DNA of 64,000 nt from NCBI GenBank assembly GCA_025024175.1, contig QCXZ01000137.1, forward strand, positions 7,750,001 to 7,814,000. Reading direction: 5' to 3'. The translations under genes and the position numbers were made by a program. Below, in pieces: positions 14,239 through 28,566 of this stretch (the stretch's first letter is position 1; each line of letters opens with the position of its first letter). This DNA is from Rhyzopertha dominica (taxonomy: Eukaryota; Arthropoda; Insecta; Coleoptera; Bostrichidae). The notes under the pieces are model-generated. The model worked only from the letters and a program-made list of their open reading frames with translations. It was not told where the DNA came from and searched no databases.

Positions 14239-14876
14239 TTAGTTTATAGGAAATTCTATAATTTTGCCCATAACCATAAATAAACCTCTAGCAACAATTC
14301 TGAACTTTTTAATTTCCCGCATATTATTAATAAGTAAGCAAGTTGAAATCTTACGGGTGTGTGCAATAAAAGCCCTAGGTCTTTTCGCCGTATCATCAGG
14401 CGGTATCAAATTCTGTCTCAGGCAAATCCTTAAGGCACTAGCCATGTACAGGTAAGCCATAATGCTAAGATCATCCAAAAACAACGCTGATGATTTTGAT
14501 ATATTAAGTTTAAGTTAATGTCATTGGAGACGCGCAAAATGGCATTCAAGTCACTATTAATTATTGCATTAGCATGTGTACATATCAAGCGTACAAATAA
14601 TAACTACAGTACTTTGCACATATTTGAGGTGTAACTAGCATATGAAAGTGGGCCTAATATAAATCTTTTAGGAACTCCACAAAGTATTGTTCGCGGATGC
14701 GAAATAGTTCCCGCAATCAGCCGTTTTTGCACTCCATCATATAAAAGAAGCTATTAACCTTACACATCCAATGTACTGCAATACTGCTAATACCATTTTT
14801 AAATGCTTTAGAATAATCTAATAGCACCACCAATTGATCGCTATCTATTCCACAAATGATAAACAGTTTGATAGGG
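14239..14876 (-). pseudogene. CR1/Jockey-like reverse transcriptase relic
   Basis: Read on the minus strand from 14876 downwards, the translation gives DSDQLVVLLDYSKAF (RT domain A, with the catalytic aspartate in LLDYSKAF), then ILCGVPKRFILGPLSY (the GVPQGSILGPLLF block), then, after a shift, INSDLNAILRVSNDINLN (the block after the YADD box). Order and spacing fit the palm of a non-LTR reverse transcriptase. Several frameshifts and stops break it, the YADD box itself is not readable, and neither endonuclease nor 3' tail is evident. Confidence 0.7.
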
Positions 14877-16100
14877 CGCAGCTTTCGTTCATCAAATGAA
14901 TCTTGGAAGCTGTCAGCAGACCAGGAAGATTTTTTGAAAGTCTTAGAGGCGCTGCATTACTATTGTTAAGCATAAAGTTTCTTTGGAAAACGTTTTCTTC
15001 GAGAATGATTTGAGAAAAATTGAAATGAAATTTGATATATGAAAATGATATATGCTTCTGCATTTACTCTAATGTTCTACCTTTCTATCAAAGTGCATTT
15101 GTTGAGTGTTTCACATGTCGTCACTCGTTCTGAATAACATATACATGAGTCAAAAATCTGCAATGTTGCTTACTAATCACCAATAATGGTGATACTGTTT
15201 AGCAACACCAATTATTCTAAGGGGATCACATCCTTTTTTAGAACAAATTGACGCAACATGCTTTTTACTATCAAACCAAATTACTCCGTCGTGCATTTTT
15301 TCTGTCGCGACCTTCTGGTTGTAAATAATGAAAATTGATGTGAAGAAATACAAATTATAGTCATAGCTACAGGCAAATACAGCAATGCGTCATTATGTGA
15401 TGTAATGGACAAACTGTGTAAACTGCGAAGAAGTAAAAAGGACCCGTATCGCGTGTTCCTGTTGTAAAAAAGGAACAAATGAGGTTTTTGGAGGCCACCG
15501 ACCATTGTATGATTGTCTTTCCAAAGATATATCGCATTGTCCCCAGAAGGTCTGCTTTTGATCGTCGGAGGTTCTACCTCCAAGGTCGAGTGAACGAGGA
15601 AGAATATTTAGCATACGCGATGCACAGTAATGAACGATCTCAATTAAGTATTTTTTGCTAGCCTTATAAAACATCTAACGGCTGCTTATTATATATTAAT
15701 AAAGGCCGCGTATGTCCGGTAGAGGTTTCACGTCTTTTGAATAACTTTTCAGATAAACGACGCCGATATGTGGACGGAAAATTTTATCGTGACATTGCTA
15801 ATAGCAATGACTACCGAATTTCGTAAGAGCGGTCTGAAGAAAGAGCGTTCTTGAACGTATGTACATGCGGAAATCCGCGTTGACCACGGGCTGTAAAGAG
15901 TAGGTATCCAACTGTGTGCGATATGTTTCGCTGAAATTTATTAGTGGCCTTTACAAAAGATTTTTATAATGCTGGTAATACAACCAGTTACAGGTATGAA
16001 ATTAATTCAGACACATTACGTGGGTTACTAGCCAAGAAATAGTCTAAGAGGAATAACCAGAAGACTCGAAGTCACTCCCTTAACAAATGCGATTGTGGAA
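14877..16100. other. Non-coding stretch, nothing recognised
   Basis: Overlapping open frames on both strands at 15281-15674 have fairly balanced composition but no motif that I recognise, and they cannot all be real. I make no gene call. Confidence 0.35.
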
Positions 16101-16106
16101 ATGATG

Positions 16107-17340
<1,234 letters not shown>

Positions 17341-17900
17341 TAGAAAATTTAGTAATTATGATGACGTTATAACTTTTTGAGTTCTCTTAGTGAAGCAAAC
17401 TGAAACATGCTCTACGATATTCGTGATGTTGACCAAGCATTTAATTATTTGTATAGCACATTTATGTATTACTTTGAACTATACTTTCCCAAAATATAGA
17501 TAATGATAATGATAATGATAGATAATGAAATCAGATTATCTAGTTCAAACTTCAAAGATCTATACACAAAATTATAAAGCTGTCACAAATCATACACTCA
17601 ATTAATAAAACAAACAAAACAAATTAGTATCAAAACTTAATATCATTCAATTCCAGCAATTCAGCTAAATATGTGTGGAGGTTGGTCTCGGATCTGTCCG
17701 GTAAGGTTAAACAGAATACCCAAAATATATAGTTGTAGAAGCTGAGTGAAGCGACTTAAGCTACCAACCAATCCGCAACCTTTTTAACATCAAACTCCGA
17801 TATCATTTTTTTATAAAAAAATTATTCTTTTTCATATATTTTTTTCACCGAACATCTGAACAACTGGTTTGAGAAGTGCTTTTAAAAAAATGACAAATTT
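17341..17900. other. AT-rich spacer with short GATAAT repeats
   Basis: Contains a small (GATAAT)n-like patch at about 17501-17530. No gene seen. Confidence 0.5.
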
Positions 17901-17904
17901 ACAT

Positions 17905-18235
17905 GGATTCAAGATGCTTTCAATGCCTATGGTCAATCAAATTTATTTCTGTAGACAAAGAGAATTTCAATTGAGTTATATCTTGCGATAATACTTTGAA
18001 AGCGAAATTTACCAGCATGGAGTTGGCCGGATTTTAAATTTCAACAAAGGATGAATATGCTCTTTTAAGGAAAAAAGCCCAAAAGGTATTAATACCATTT
18101 TCAGTATGGTACTTGTGCAAAGCTGGATTTTCGGCGGTTTTGATTATAAAGAGCAAGTACAGATCGAAAATAAATGTTGAAAAGGAAATAAGAGTTGCTG
18201 TGTACAATATTATTCCAGGATTTTTAAATTGTGCA
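17905..18235 (+). pseudogene. hAT transposase C-terminal relic
   Basis: The + strand reads in successive frames WIQDAFNAYGQSN, KFTSMELAGF (stop) ISTKDEY, then from 18053 EYALLRKKAQKVLIPFSVWY and LCKAGFSAVLIIKSKYRSK. This is the C-terminal dimerisation region of hAT transposases of the ZBED/SCAND3-like type, whose usual text is F.TTYLCE.GFS.L..IK.K.R..L. Two frameshifts and at least one stop mean it is dead. No terminal inverted repeats were found. Confidence 0.7.
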
Positions 18236-21010
18236 GTGATCATTACGTTCATCCGTCTCGTTATTTTTGTTTTAAATTTAGGGTAGGGAGCCGTAGAAAC
18301 TCTTAAATTATTCAAGGGCGCCGCCAAAAATTGTGCGAATTACCTACTGAACTAAGAGATATAATTATAATTTCTCACGAGTATTCTCCAATACATTGCA
18401 AGTTCGGAGTGCTTTCTTGCAGCAACAGAACGGTTATGGAGCAAAAGGGATAAATTTTGTTAATTCTATTCGTTTCGGAGTACTATCATAAATTTTTCAG
18501 ACATTAGTGCATTATTAAAGGTTCGGTTATTGCAGTTCGGTCGGAATATTTTATTGCAAGATTTTATTGGAGATGGTCGATCCTGTTCCTAGAAGGATAC
18601 AGCCATTGCAGTTTGTGGCTCGTTTGTGATTGAGATACATGACCTAAAAATTATTATGGTTAGCGCGCGCAACCTCTTAGTTTATAAGTATTAGATTCGG
18701 CAATAGTTGATTAGAAATTATTGATTCGATTGCTCATTCTCCTCAGAATGTGTAGTACGTTTTTACTGATGTTTTCTTTACATGTTGGATATTGCAATGA
18801 AGAATGTTATTATAGTAGTCGAAGTCGTTGCCATATTGCGTGATATCTTAACTTCAAATTCGGGATAGTCACGAGTTAGATAGGTCTAATTATAACTATT
18901 GTTTAGCTTTGGTTAGCTTTGATTCAGAATTTGACGATTCGATAATTGGACAATTGTTAACGAGAACATGGCCAGCGCCACGCGTAGAAAATAGCAAGTA
19001 GGGGTAGTTTTGACCAATCAGCTCTCAGTTTAGAAACTCCATCTAGTAACGTATTTTTTTTTTGAAAAATTAAGAATCTTCAGCTTGCGTTCCATACTCC
19101 TAGATACACTCTTGAAAGTTATATTAGAAAACTCTCTTCACGCGTCCAGTTATTTAGGAAATTCATCATCAAACTCGTGTGTAGGTCAAAACTGTTAATT
19201 TACGGGTCGTTTTACAGTGTATAATATTGTAAGGAATATTGAGTTTTGTTGATTATATATTATTTAACATATAATTTTCATTTATTAATTATTCTTAAAT
19301 GTATTTGTTGTTCGAAACGTAGTTCTTTCATTCTTGCGTAAAATGATTTTACTGCGGTGAGATGTAAGTTTAGTAGTAGCATCCGTCACACATATTTATT
19401 TTGATATAGTTCATTTAAATTCAATTAGATTCCGCGCAATTAATAGAATCCGCGAATTTTTTAATTAATTAACGTCCCCAGTTAGTATCGGCCAACCTCA
19501 GTGATTCGCGATAGGGATCTTACTGATGGTATGTAGGGCTTGCAATGTGGAATTGATAGAGCCGCTCGTTATCAAGTCTAACTGGTGAACAAGCATGACG
19601 AAAGGGCCACATTAAATCTGACGTCAGGCATGCCACAGCTAACAGAAGAGTACTAGCAATGAGGCTTTACTCATACCGTAAGACTGCTTATGGTTCCATG
19701 ATGGATGTTAGAACCCTGAAAAGCGGTCTTTTTTTTCCTTGTTTATTTCTGTTCTAATAAGTAGATTTACTTTTATTAATATCCTTTTTATTTTATTTTC
19801 GTTACTGATTTATACCCATATATAACATTCGATTATAAGATTATTTTGACTATGTGTTTTATTTAGTCGAGAGTGAACCGACAGTTCAGATGAGTTATGT
19901 TTTGTTTACTAGAAAGAAACCTCTGGGCGAGACCCTTTTCGGAGCAGCGCGACATGAGTATGAGTGGAGCGCTGGAATGTGTTAGTTGGTTAATTCTTAG
20001 CGATGATTGTCTCCTTTGTTTTGTGGCTGGACCAGAGTTGTTGGACAATTGGAGTATTACCGGATTAAAGGTACTAAAGTAGTGAGTACTGAAATGTATC
20101 TTGACTCTTGTCTCTTTGAGAGATTAGGAGGGTAGCATTTTTGTTGTTGAAAGTCCTGATGTCAGGTTTTTATGATGCTACCAAACTGGGACAGTTTATG
20201 AGATCATTGTAGGATTCTGGTATCTGGATGCCCTGTCAGCAATGGGGGAACCGATGGTATTTGGTGTACCGTCGGTCCAGTTAATGTCCCATACGCAATC
20301 GACAACTGGTATGCCTGGGTTTAAGGATAACCCCTTGATGCATCGCAGTGTATGACCCTTGATGTTGATCTCAGAATGAGCACTTCTGAGGAGACCCTGT
20401 GATGATCAGAAACTCACATGCATGCTCTATCGTTTGCCGATGCGGCTGCTTGGTAGAATTGTTGGTAGTTGTTGAAAACTATTGTTTTTGTTTAATAACC
20501 TAGGAAATTAGGCCAAAGGTGGAAATAAGAAAAGGGGGTCCCAGGCGAGAAGACACTTTGTGACTAGCCTGGGGGCATCTTTGCCCCCCGGTGAGTTATC
20601 TAAATTTGGTTGTGCAATTTAGTACAGTAAAAGAATGTTCTATTTGTTTCCGGTGTTTACTGAGTGAACGAATACTCCTTTTGGTCCATAAAAAGCCACT
20701 GATTGATTAATTTCGCGATGTCATGAACGAGGTGGAGAGAGTGTAATGGATTTCTTTGTTTTGGTATGTTATATTTACTGGTATTCTTNTGCAAATACGT
20801 TCCNTGTTTATTTTATTAACAGCAGTTAAGTATTTATTATTCAACAAACATTTTTTACCCCTTATAACCCCCTAACATTGGAAGTAGGTAGGTCTCTGCT
20901 GTTGTTCACTAGTGGTAGTTTAACAGCCCTACGGTAAATTTCAAGAAAACGTCAGGCTACATACATGTAGAGCCCATCAAACCATGAACTTTTTATAAGA
21001 TACTGGTTGT
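18236..21010. other. Non-coding DNA, possible LTR-like remains
   Basis: No gene is supportable. The stretch from about 19480 to 20620 is less AT-rich than its surroundings and ends in a G/C-rich structured segment, which could be remains of a long terminal repeat, but I found no matching second copy in the window. Confidence 0.35.
20533..20590. other. G/C-rich nested hairpins
   Basis: Within this segment GGGGGCA TCTT TGCCCCC makes a 7-bp stem with a 4-nt loop (about 20570-20587). Just upstream CCCAGGC (about 20541) can pair with GCCTGGG (about 20567), an alternative fold. Function unknown; it could be an RNA structure of a lost retroelement. Confidence 0.5.
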
Positions 21011-21175
21011 GGATTTGGATTACCCTGCAACACCCTAGACTTATCGCCAATAGAAGATGTATGGAATGGCTTTGCACAGCACTTGAGTGAGTAGTAATTG
21101 AAAATATTTTTCCTAAAGGACTGGTGCAGTTAACTACAAGACATCTACCACTTGATTAGGTTAGAGAGCTCTTTA
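21011..21175 (+). pseudogene. Tc1-like transposase C-terminal relic
   Basis: From 21011 the + strand reads GFGLPCNTLDLSPIEDVWNG followed by FAQHLSE and a stop. This is the SPDLNPIEHVWD..GR.L block of Tc1 transposases, with the final catalytic glutamate in SPIED preserved and the preceding aspartate block WPA.SPD degraded. Only this fragment is recognisable; the first two catalytic residues and inverted repeats are absent. Confidence 0.65.
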
Positions 21176-22825
21176 ATAACTAGGGAAGCAGGACATCACT
21201 GGGTTTTTGGTATTATTTCTGGTTCAACTTGAACCAATAATTATAATCGTTTATTGTGACAGAAAAGTTAAACATAAAGTTATTACAAAAGCATTCAAAA
21301 CATTTTCTCTGCATGACTTTGAGCTCCAGTACGCATTTGAGAAACGCATTTAAACTACTTTCAAATACGTATGTCTTTAACATATAGCTCCATCAGTCGA
21401 GTTACGACAATTAGATGTTTGATTTATGTGTCAAAATCTGTTCAAACTGATCATCTATCATCGCTCGGTCTGTAGAGCACGTTCCGTTGCAATACTCGAG
21501 TTACCCCTGATTACCTTATACCGCGCAGTTGCAACCCATTTATCATATCGTGCAGATAATAAAGATACGTCAAAACCTCTAATTCACCGTACATTTATGC
21601 CTATTAAAGTGAATTCCTGTNCGATTACACAGAACGTTTCCCAATACACATAAATAATAGCACGTAGGTCCTACCAAACCGTAAATGTTATGGACTTTCA
21701 CGGGTTGTTTCGTCGATGTTTCATGACGGAAATTTGAAATATGATGAGCTGTTTGCGATGTACATACCCTTTGAGAAATATGAGTCTTTGTGCAAAAAGG
21801 TTAATTAGGAACGTTGCGAACGGAGAAAGTTTGTGTACTGGTACCGTTTGGAATGGTACCATCCATCATCATTTGCAGAAGAATAAGTGTTAGGAAGAAT
21901 GCTGATAAAGAATTTGGTAGTGCCAATTACAGTTAAAAAGAAATCAACAGTGGTAAATGAATATATTTCAGAAGTATGTACATACAAAGATTTGGAGTTG
22001 GTTCTTTGCGATAGTAGGTTACTCAGCGAGCCAATGGTCTAGAATTCAAGCATGCAATCGTGTGCCAATTAAGAATTTTTAGAAATACCATGTACTTCGA
22101 CCTACTACACAGCTATATCCGAAACAAAATTAGGAATTTAATAGCATTATAGCAAACTAAATCTCCAGCTCAGAATATTCGCGCAATACTCGTATAAGTC
22201 GTGAGTGGACTATATTTCCTACAAAAAATAGTTGGTATATTATTTTCGGATGGACCTAGTTAAATAAATTCCAAAGCTTAATGTCATGAAACCGGTAGAA
22301 ATTTTAGTGGTAGCTATTATTACAAGTCTTTAGTAGACTCTATAAAATTATTTTTTTTTGTTTTCCTTGCAAATTGTTTGGTAAAGATACCACGTAAGCT
22401 ATTTTGCTTCTGTTTATTTAGATAGGCGCCATTGTTCAGACTACTTAAATCGGCACGAAAAATACATACTTTTTTCAGCTTTGCCGTACAGATGGGATGT
22501 ATTTAAAAAAGAGAATATGTTAAAATCTCTTTGAAGCCTCTTAGCAATACAAGGTGGGAGAGTAAAATTAATGCAATTCGTCCTCTGCAACAAGATTTAA
22601 AAGAAGCATCTTTTTCTGATTTTAGATGAAGATGCTACAAGAAATCTAAAAACCAAAAATATGTCAAGATTTGTAGAAAAAATTAAGTCTTAATTTATTT
22701 ATTCTGTTTTAACTTGACATGATTTACTATTTAAACTGAAATGTCAGCAAAATGTTGCAGAATTCCAAATATAATGTCTGAACATGTGAAGGACCCATAA
22801 AACCTTCCAGGACTATCGCAATTCA
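21176..22825. other. AT-rich DNA, nothing recognised
   Basis: No supportable gene; single undetermined base at 21621. Confidence 0.4.
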
Positions 22826-23440
22826 AAAATAAATGATCTGTTTCAGAGGAGTTAGGAATTGATTCAGAACTTGAAGTAACTAGAAAACGCAAAAAGAAGC
22901 GTTTTTTGATTAATGAATCCCAAGATGAATTATGTGAACCTAAACAACCATTTAAAGAATGAATTAACTTCTGTGAATAAATAACCATTCAACCAACTCA
23001 AAGAATCCAATTCATTATTTAGCTTTCTTTATAAATTTTCTGCAATGGATGAAACATCTTTAAAAAAAGCATGCATTAATTTTGACATAAAAACGAAAGT
23101 TAACGAAAACAACAGTATAATTAAATTAAATCTTATAAGGAAATTTGTGCTGATCAAATGCAGGAGCGAATGTCCTCAGTGGATATCATGAAGTATTATA
23201 TCCAAAGACCTGGTTTCGTGTTTTCCAAATTTTGTATTATCGCTTCGAGTTCTTCTAACATTATCGTTTTATGTTGCAACTGGAGAGCAAAGCTTTTCTA
23301 AGCATAAGTTTACAAAAAACTATCTCTGATCTCCCATGGATCAAGATCAATTATCAACTCTGGCCATCACTTCGACTGAAACTGGCATTTCTGATAGCTT
23401 AGATTGATTAATGAATTTGCTATCAAAAAGCCTAAAAATG
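22826..23440 (+). pseudogene. hAT transposase relic
   Basis: A + strand reading with several frame changes gives INESQDELCEPKQPFKE near 22910, then FNSLFSFLYKFSAMDETSL-like text (frame break inside) near 23015, then from 23243 LRVLLTLSFYVATGEQSFSK, and SPMDQDQLSTLAITSTETGI. The last two are the hAT dimerisation signature (L.TLPVT.A.GERSFSKLK ... RLSSLA.LSIE). Stops and shifts show it is inactive. It belongs to the ZMYM1-like hAT group, unlike the fragment at 17.9-18.2 kb. Confidence 0.75.
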
Positions 23441-25569
23441 TCATTTTTTAAATAAAAGATTACCAAAGTTTATTAATAATATCTAGAGAATAAATTGCAT
23501 TATTTGTTTTGCTTCTTTACTTTTATTAATGTTACTTTAATTTTTTATTATTAAATATTTTTTTTGTTGCTTTTTATATATAACTACTATTCCTAACTTA
23601 CTGTATTTAAATTTGATGAAATAATAACATATAGGCATTTACCAAAAAAATTTAGGAAATGCATTTTTGTAATGCGGATTAACAAAGATCTATTAATACC
23701 TTAAAAATGAGATATTGTTCGTCACGTTTCTGTTTTTTCTTATTTTTATGAATATTATTTTCTTTTTTTACTATGCATATAGTTTCATGTTTTAATTAAA
23801 TAATTAAAACCTAAATCATATTTTTTTATTCTATTTTATCACTATATTTTATTAAGGGATGAAGGGAGCAGAAAAATATAGCATGAACGCCGGCGGCTAA
23901 GGGGCTACAATCGGCTCTGGTAGATGATCGCGATAATGTATAAAAAGCCTAGCCTGATCGTCATTAACATCATGTCGGTTATGACTTCAATATAACATTT
24001 TAAGAAAATATCGCTTCACAAAAATATTAGTACAAGAAAACACTTTCTGTATGGTGGAAGCTGATCGTTGTTCTTTAGAAATAATAAAACTAGGCGAAAA
24101 GTTGTTGCGAAATGCAGACGGAACAAACTAACTCCAGATATCTTTCTAACATTGTTAATGAGAAAAGTAGTACTTTTACAATATATACAATCTACTGAAC
24201 ACTCTTTAATTATGTACCATTTATGACACTTTTACTGATTTTTTTAGTATATTTTCTGCAACGATTATAAATGGCGAACAGTACAGTACAGCCATGGATT
24301 AAGTGATAATACATTACACGGCTCAACAGACATGAAATGCTAGGAATTGTTAAAGAAATAATAATTGGCTATAAAAACTTTAATGAGAGATATGTAGGGA
24401 AACTCCACAGCTAGTATGCGTGAATGTACGAACGCATAAAATCATTTAAATTTCTGTTAATTGTGGTTACTTACTTTGTAGTCATAGAAATCACCTCTCT
24501 AATTCATGCATATTTATAAATATTACCAGTCAATCCACAAGTGACTGCCTGAGTAAAGTTATCGCTTGTAATATAAAAAAGTTAACATTCAAATACTAAA
24601 TGGCTCATAAACTATGTTTACAAGAGATATATAAAAAACCTGCCTTATAAGGAAGAACTAGAATTTTACATTGTCGAAATTGATTCCAATTTTAAATGCA
24701 TATTTACAAGTACCGAAGATCACTAATTAATTTTCTATATCTTTCATGCGACGCACATAGTTACAAGCCACATTCACACTCATTTTATAGTAATGTGAAA
24801 TTTAGAATACTTATTCAGTTCAATAGAATCTCTGTTCAGTTCCAATTGTTTTATACTAATTCATATCACGCTTGTTTTTCTTCAAAAATAAATAGATATG
24901 TGACTTTTTTCGTTGTGGGTACATTATTAGTAAGTATTAGCGCAATTATGTTGAACGTTGGGTCGCCTTGACGCCTAAAATAAACTCGTATTTTACTGCA
25001 AGCACTCGACTGTACTGCTGGTGGTCCACATGTAGGCGGAAGACTTGCCATATTTTTAATAACTAATCATGGCTAGCTAGGTATTTTCTTCAATCAAGAA
25101 GAATTTTAATCCCAAATAATGTGTAATGACTCTGATGTTGAGAATATTTACACCAAAAATAGACATAAATAAATATATAATACTTATATAAATCGCCAGT
25201 TTCGTTGAATATCTTTTTTCATTTCCAAAATAGTAACGTCAACAAATCAAGAATATAACATATTCCTAACAAAATCAGCCTTCATCATTAACAAAACCGT
25301 AAATGAATTCACAATCTTCCTAAAATTTTAACTAACTTTTCAGACAAAACAACATCTTCTCAACCTTTTGTTTTTCGTCATTCGTGTCACATGGCGTGTC
25401 AAAGTTAAGTAAAATGTACACTATAAAGAATGTCAATACAAGCAAAATACATTCACATGGCAGAACTACGTAAAAACTCTTCCACGAAATAGAATGCTCT
25501 TTTCAAAAGAGCTTCTCTGATTTTTATTGCAAACCTCGTTTTTGGATAGCTTTTTATAGTGCACTATAC
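23441..25569. other. AT-rich DNA, nothing recognised
   Basis: No supportable gene in this stretch. A few short open frames at 24696-25051 lack recognisable features. Confidence 0.4.
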
Positions 25570-26470
25570 GACTCCTTAGTAATTTGTGGTCTGTTGCGCC
25601 TGCTTAATCTTGTGCAGATGGATTCTCTGTGCTTCTTTGTTTCTACTTTCTACTACTACTTGCATGGAAATATTTGAGGCAATTAGGTATAAAGAACTGA
25701 TGGTAATTTCTTTAAACTTCTCCTTACAGCTCTCATTATATTTCAGACCACACAAAAGTCTCAAGCGTTTCTTTTGCAAGATGAAATTATAGTATTGTGA
25801 AAAATTGCACTATATATTAGTTTTGCAAATTGAAACGTAGAAAATATTTTTATTCTTTATGTTGAGTATAATGCTGAAGAGAGCTGTTTGCATGTTTTGT
25901 GCACTATACTGACCAATTCAATGTTCTATTAATTTATATTCCAAAGAATTTAATTGAAGATGGTTCCTTTGTTTTACTTCAGATTATCAATGGCTGGCTT
26001 TTTTTGTACTGATCTTCATCCAATTGATGTTAAAAACCATTTTCGGGTTTCGCTAAAAGCATCTTTTTCTTTTTAATAAACTGGCACGACTTTGGCTAAG
26101 TTCAACTCGTCTAGGAAGACGCCTTCATCCATACATTTATCAAAAATAACTGTAATTGGAACACAAAATGGTAATGTACTCCAGTCAATTCATAAACATT
26201 TTCAGCCTTTGATGGCTTTAATGATTGGATTATTTTTAAGAGTTCATATGTACTTCCTGGTTCTAAATAAATTGAAACTTGGTTGTTCTTTATGTGTTTC
26301 AGAAACTCAAGAAGGTGTCTTGATTGTGATGTGCTTTTGTTTGTTTGTTCTTCAATCCGTAAAAAAAAACTGTTTAGATCTTCTGCTGTTGATGCGATGA
26401 CATTGAAAGTTTTCTACCACACTTATTTTTGGTATTATTTAGATTCCATATTGCACGCTGTTTATTTTAT
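25570..26470 (-). pseudogene. Non-LTR retrotransposon ORF2 relic, core deleted
   Basis: Two collinear pieces lie on the minus strand. The upstream piece (about 26470 to 25960) reads YLEPGSTYELLKIIQSLKPS, ENVYELTGVH, then CMDEGVFLDELNLAKVVPVY: the segment before RT domain A (usual text F..LK..K..P..Y). The downstream piece (25800 to 25576) reads MQKKRLRLLCGLKYNESCKE then KFKEITISSLYLIASNI, the C-terminal block of the same ORF (LQK.A.R.I.GL.Y..SC...F). The catalytic palm between them is gone. Order and orientation suggest one decayed element with an internal deletion. Confidence 0.65.
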
Positions 26471-27940
26471 TTGGACCGGTAAAGCATGTTTTTTGCGATA
26501 CTTTTGTCGAACTTCAATGTAGTAATTCTCCAAACTTGGAAATTTTAGTACTAACCACATCGTATGTACAAATTTTGTATTTCGGGTGTGAATTCAATTT
26601 CCTTATTATAAGTAGTTACTAAACGTATAGGTCTTTCTGTTTCAGGAAATTCTAATTGTAGTGTTGCAGCAGCAGTCTGTGGAAGCTATTATATCTTTGA
26701 GAAGCAGCCAGATCAATCAAGAAATCCCAGGAAATTGAACTAAAGGTTGCTTCGTGCTTTTGTAAACCCTGAACTTCTATTTTTCTAAATTTGATTGTTT
26801 TGTTCAAGCTTGTAGATCTGAATTATTTTACTACCATTACAGGTTCAAAACCTGTAAGCAGAAAACCGCTAGNGATCCATTTAATGTAAGTTGGTGTCTT
26901 TTTGTATAAAGTTTGACTGATCTATTTATCCACTAGCTCAACTTAAACGAAACAGATGGCTATCTGTTGTTGTGACATTTCGGAAAAAGGAATATTTGGA
27001 GTAACACCGTTGTATTTATGATACTTGCTAGTTAGTTTTTCTTTTTTTCTGGCTTATTTTTGTGTTTAACTGCTGTTAAACTACTTGTGTCTTTTCCTGT
27101 TTTTAGTTTTCAGTTATTGAACATTCATTCGTCTTTTTAAACAAAAAGAAGCAAATCTACTCACATGCCATAAGAAATACCTAACTCGGAACCAAATCTA
27201 GCCAAAAAATAAATAAATTATCACGAACATGTATAGAAGAAACTATAAAGAAACTCTAGTGCTATGAATTATGGAGATACTACGAATAATAATTCAATAT
27301 ATACAACCACACATCTGCAAACACGATGTACTTCTTGCTTCTCATGCCAACTCTGACAGTCATGAAATATAACTGCCGGCGTCTCTTTTTCTGGTAGTAA
27401 TTAGCTAACTTTTCAACAAAAGCCGTCAAGCCCTGAGAGATTGTGCGCGATCTAGAACGCTCGTACACCGTAATAAGACATCCAAGTGTGGGCCGTGTTA
27501 TAAATGGCTTATGCAAATCGAAAACATTGAATATGTGATTTATGATCCCGGGGCATTCAACAGATTGATAAAGAAGATTAAGATTTTATATATTCATAGA
27601 TGCTGTTGTGGGATACAGCTACGCGTTGCCATCACTCAGGCCTTCGATAAAGACGTGCGCTGGGGTCGCCGGTTCCTGCGGGGTTCATGGAATAATATAC
27701 AGTGGCAGAATAGGAATCGTTTTGATGGTCTAATAAAATTCCCTGTGACGTCCTCGTTACATAAATAATTATTCATAGCAAAATTTAATGTTAGCGGGTG
27801 TAATTCTTCATAATCTAACACTATTACGTTCTGAACCAGTGGTGTAAACACGTTAAACAAATTGTGTTCGGAAGGAAAAGAGGGCGTCTACTAAAACAAG
27901 ACTAGAAGAGCGCCTGACAACTGTCTAATGTTAAGGTTAC
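26471..27940. other. Non-coding DNA, nothing firmly recognised
   Basis: On the minus strand near 26700-26850 there is text loosely like a retroviral-type protease neighbourhood, but it is too weak to call. The 27600-27700 part is CG-richer. No gene is supportable; undetermined base at 26874. Confidence 0.35.
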
Positions 27941-28034
27941 ATACAGGGTGATTTTTTGAAAACTTCACACCTCAAATAACTTTAAATAGAGGAAAAATTT
28001 AAAATTTTGCAAAAACAGGTAAACTTTTGTTTGC

Positions 28035-28226
28035 AAGGGACAACTTTTGAGATAAGTTTTTAATGGATAGCGCTTACCCTCTTAGCGGGGTAGATACCCC
28101 TTCAAAAATTTTAAATGAAACTACCCATCTTACGATACATCATTTAAAAGCTTATTACACAAGGAGTCTTGCCATTTAATTAGTTTTACTATTTTTTACC
28201 CATTGACGGGGTAGTGGGTTAAAAAG
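28035..28226 (+). repeat. Left long inverted repeat of the DD41D element
   Basis: Begins around GGACAACTTTTGAGATAAG and ends around ATTGACGGGGTAGTGGG. Its reverse complement is found at about 29960-30150 with scattered substitutions. Confidence 0.85.
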
Positions 28227-28566
28227 TGGATTGTAGCAAGTGGCTTATAAAATGGAATATTTTGGACTTTTTTTAACAAAATTTATTGTCTTGCAGTTAC
28301 AATAAAAATTGTCCTTACTTAAGCCTAAAAAAACTTGTTAAAAAATAATTGTTACACCTAAGCAAAATGCCAAAAATAAAATTTTCTTTCGACATTACTT
28401 GATATTGCAACTCGACAGTTTATACTGAATTGGCTAAATAATTATCTACTTTGTGTTTCCAATTTTTTGTTTCAACCTTTTGGCTACTTCTTTGGCACGA
28501 CCATCTTTTTGTTCACATTCCTTTTTATAAGTAGCGTGAAATTTTAAAGTAAGAGTCCAAGTGATA

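Noticed and set aside
14239..14484. Separate small gene on the minus strand
   Set aside because: It is the continuation of the non-LTR reverse transcriptase relic that begins at 14876.
15281..15674. Overlapping open frames on both strands as a small gene
   Set aside because: No recognisable motif, no splice or start context, and the frames overlap each other on opposite strands.
26640..26860. Retroviral-type protease relic on the minus strand
   Set aside because: FLIDLAAS-like text alone is too weak and no neighbouring gag or RT blocks follow in order.
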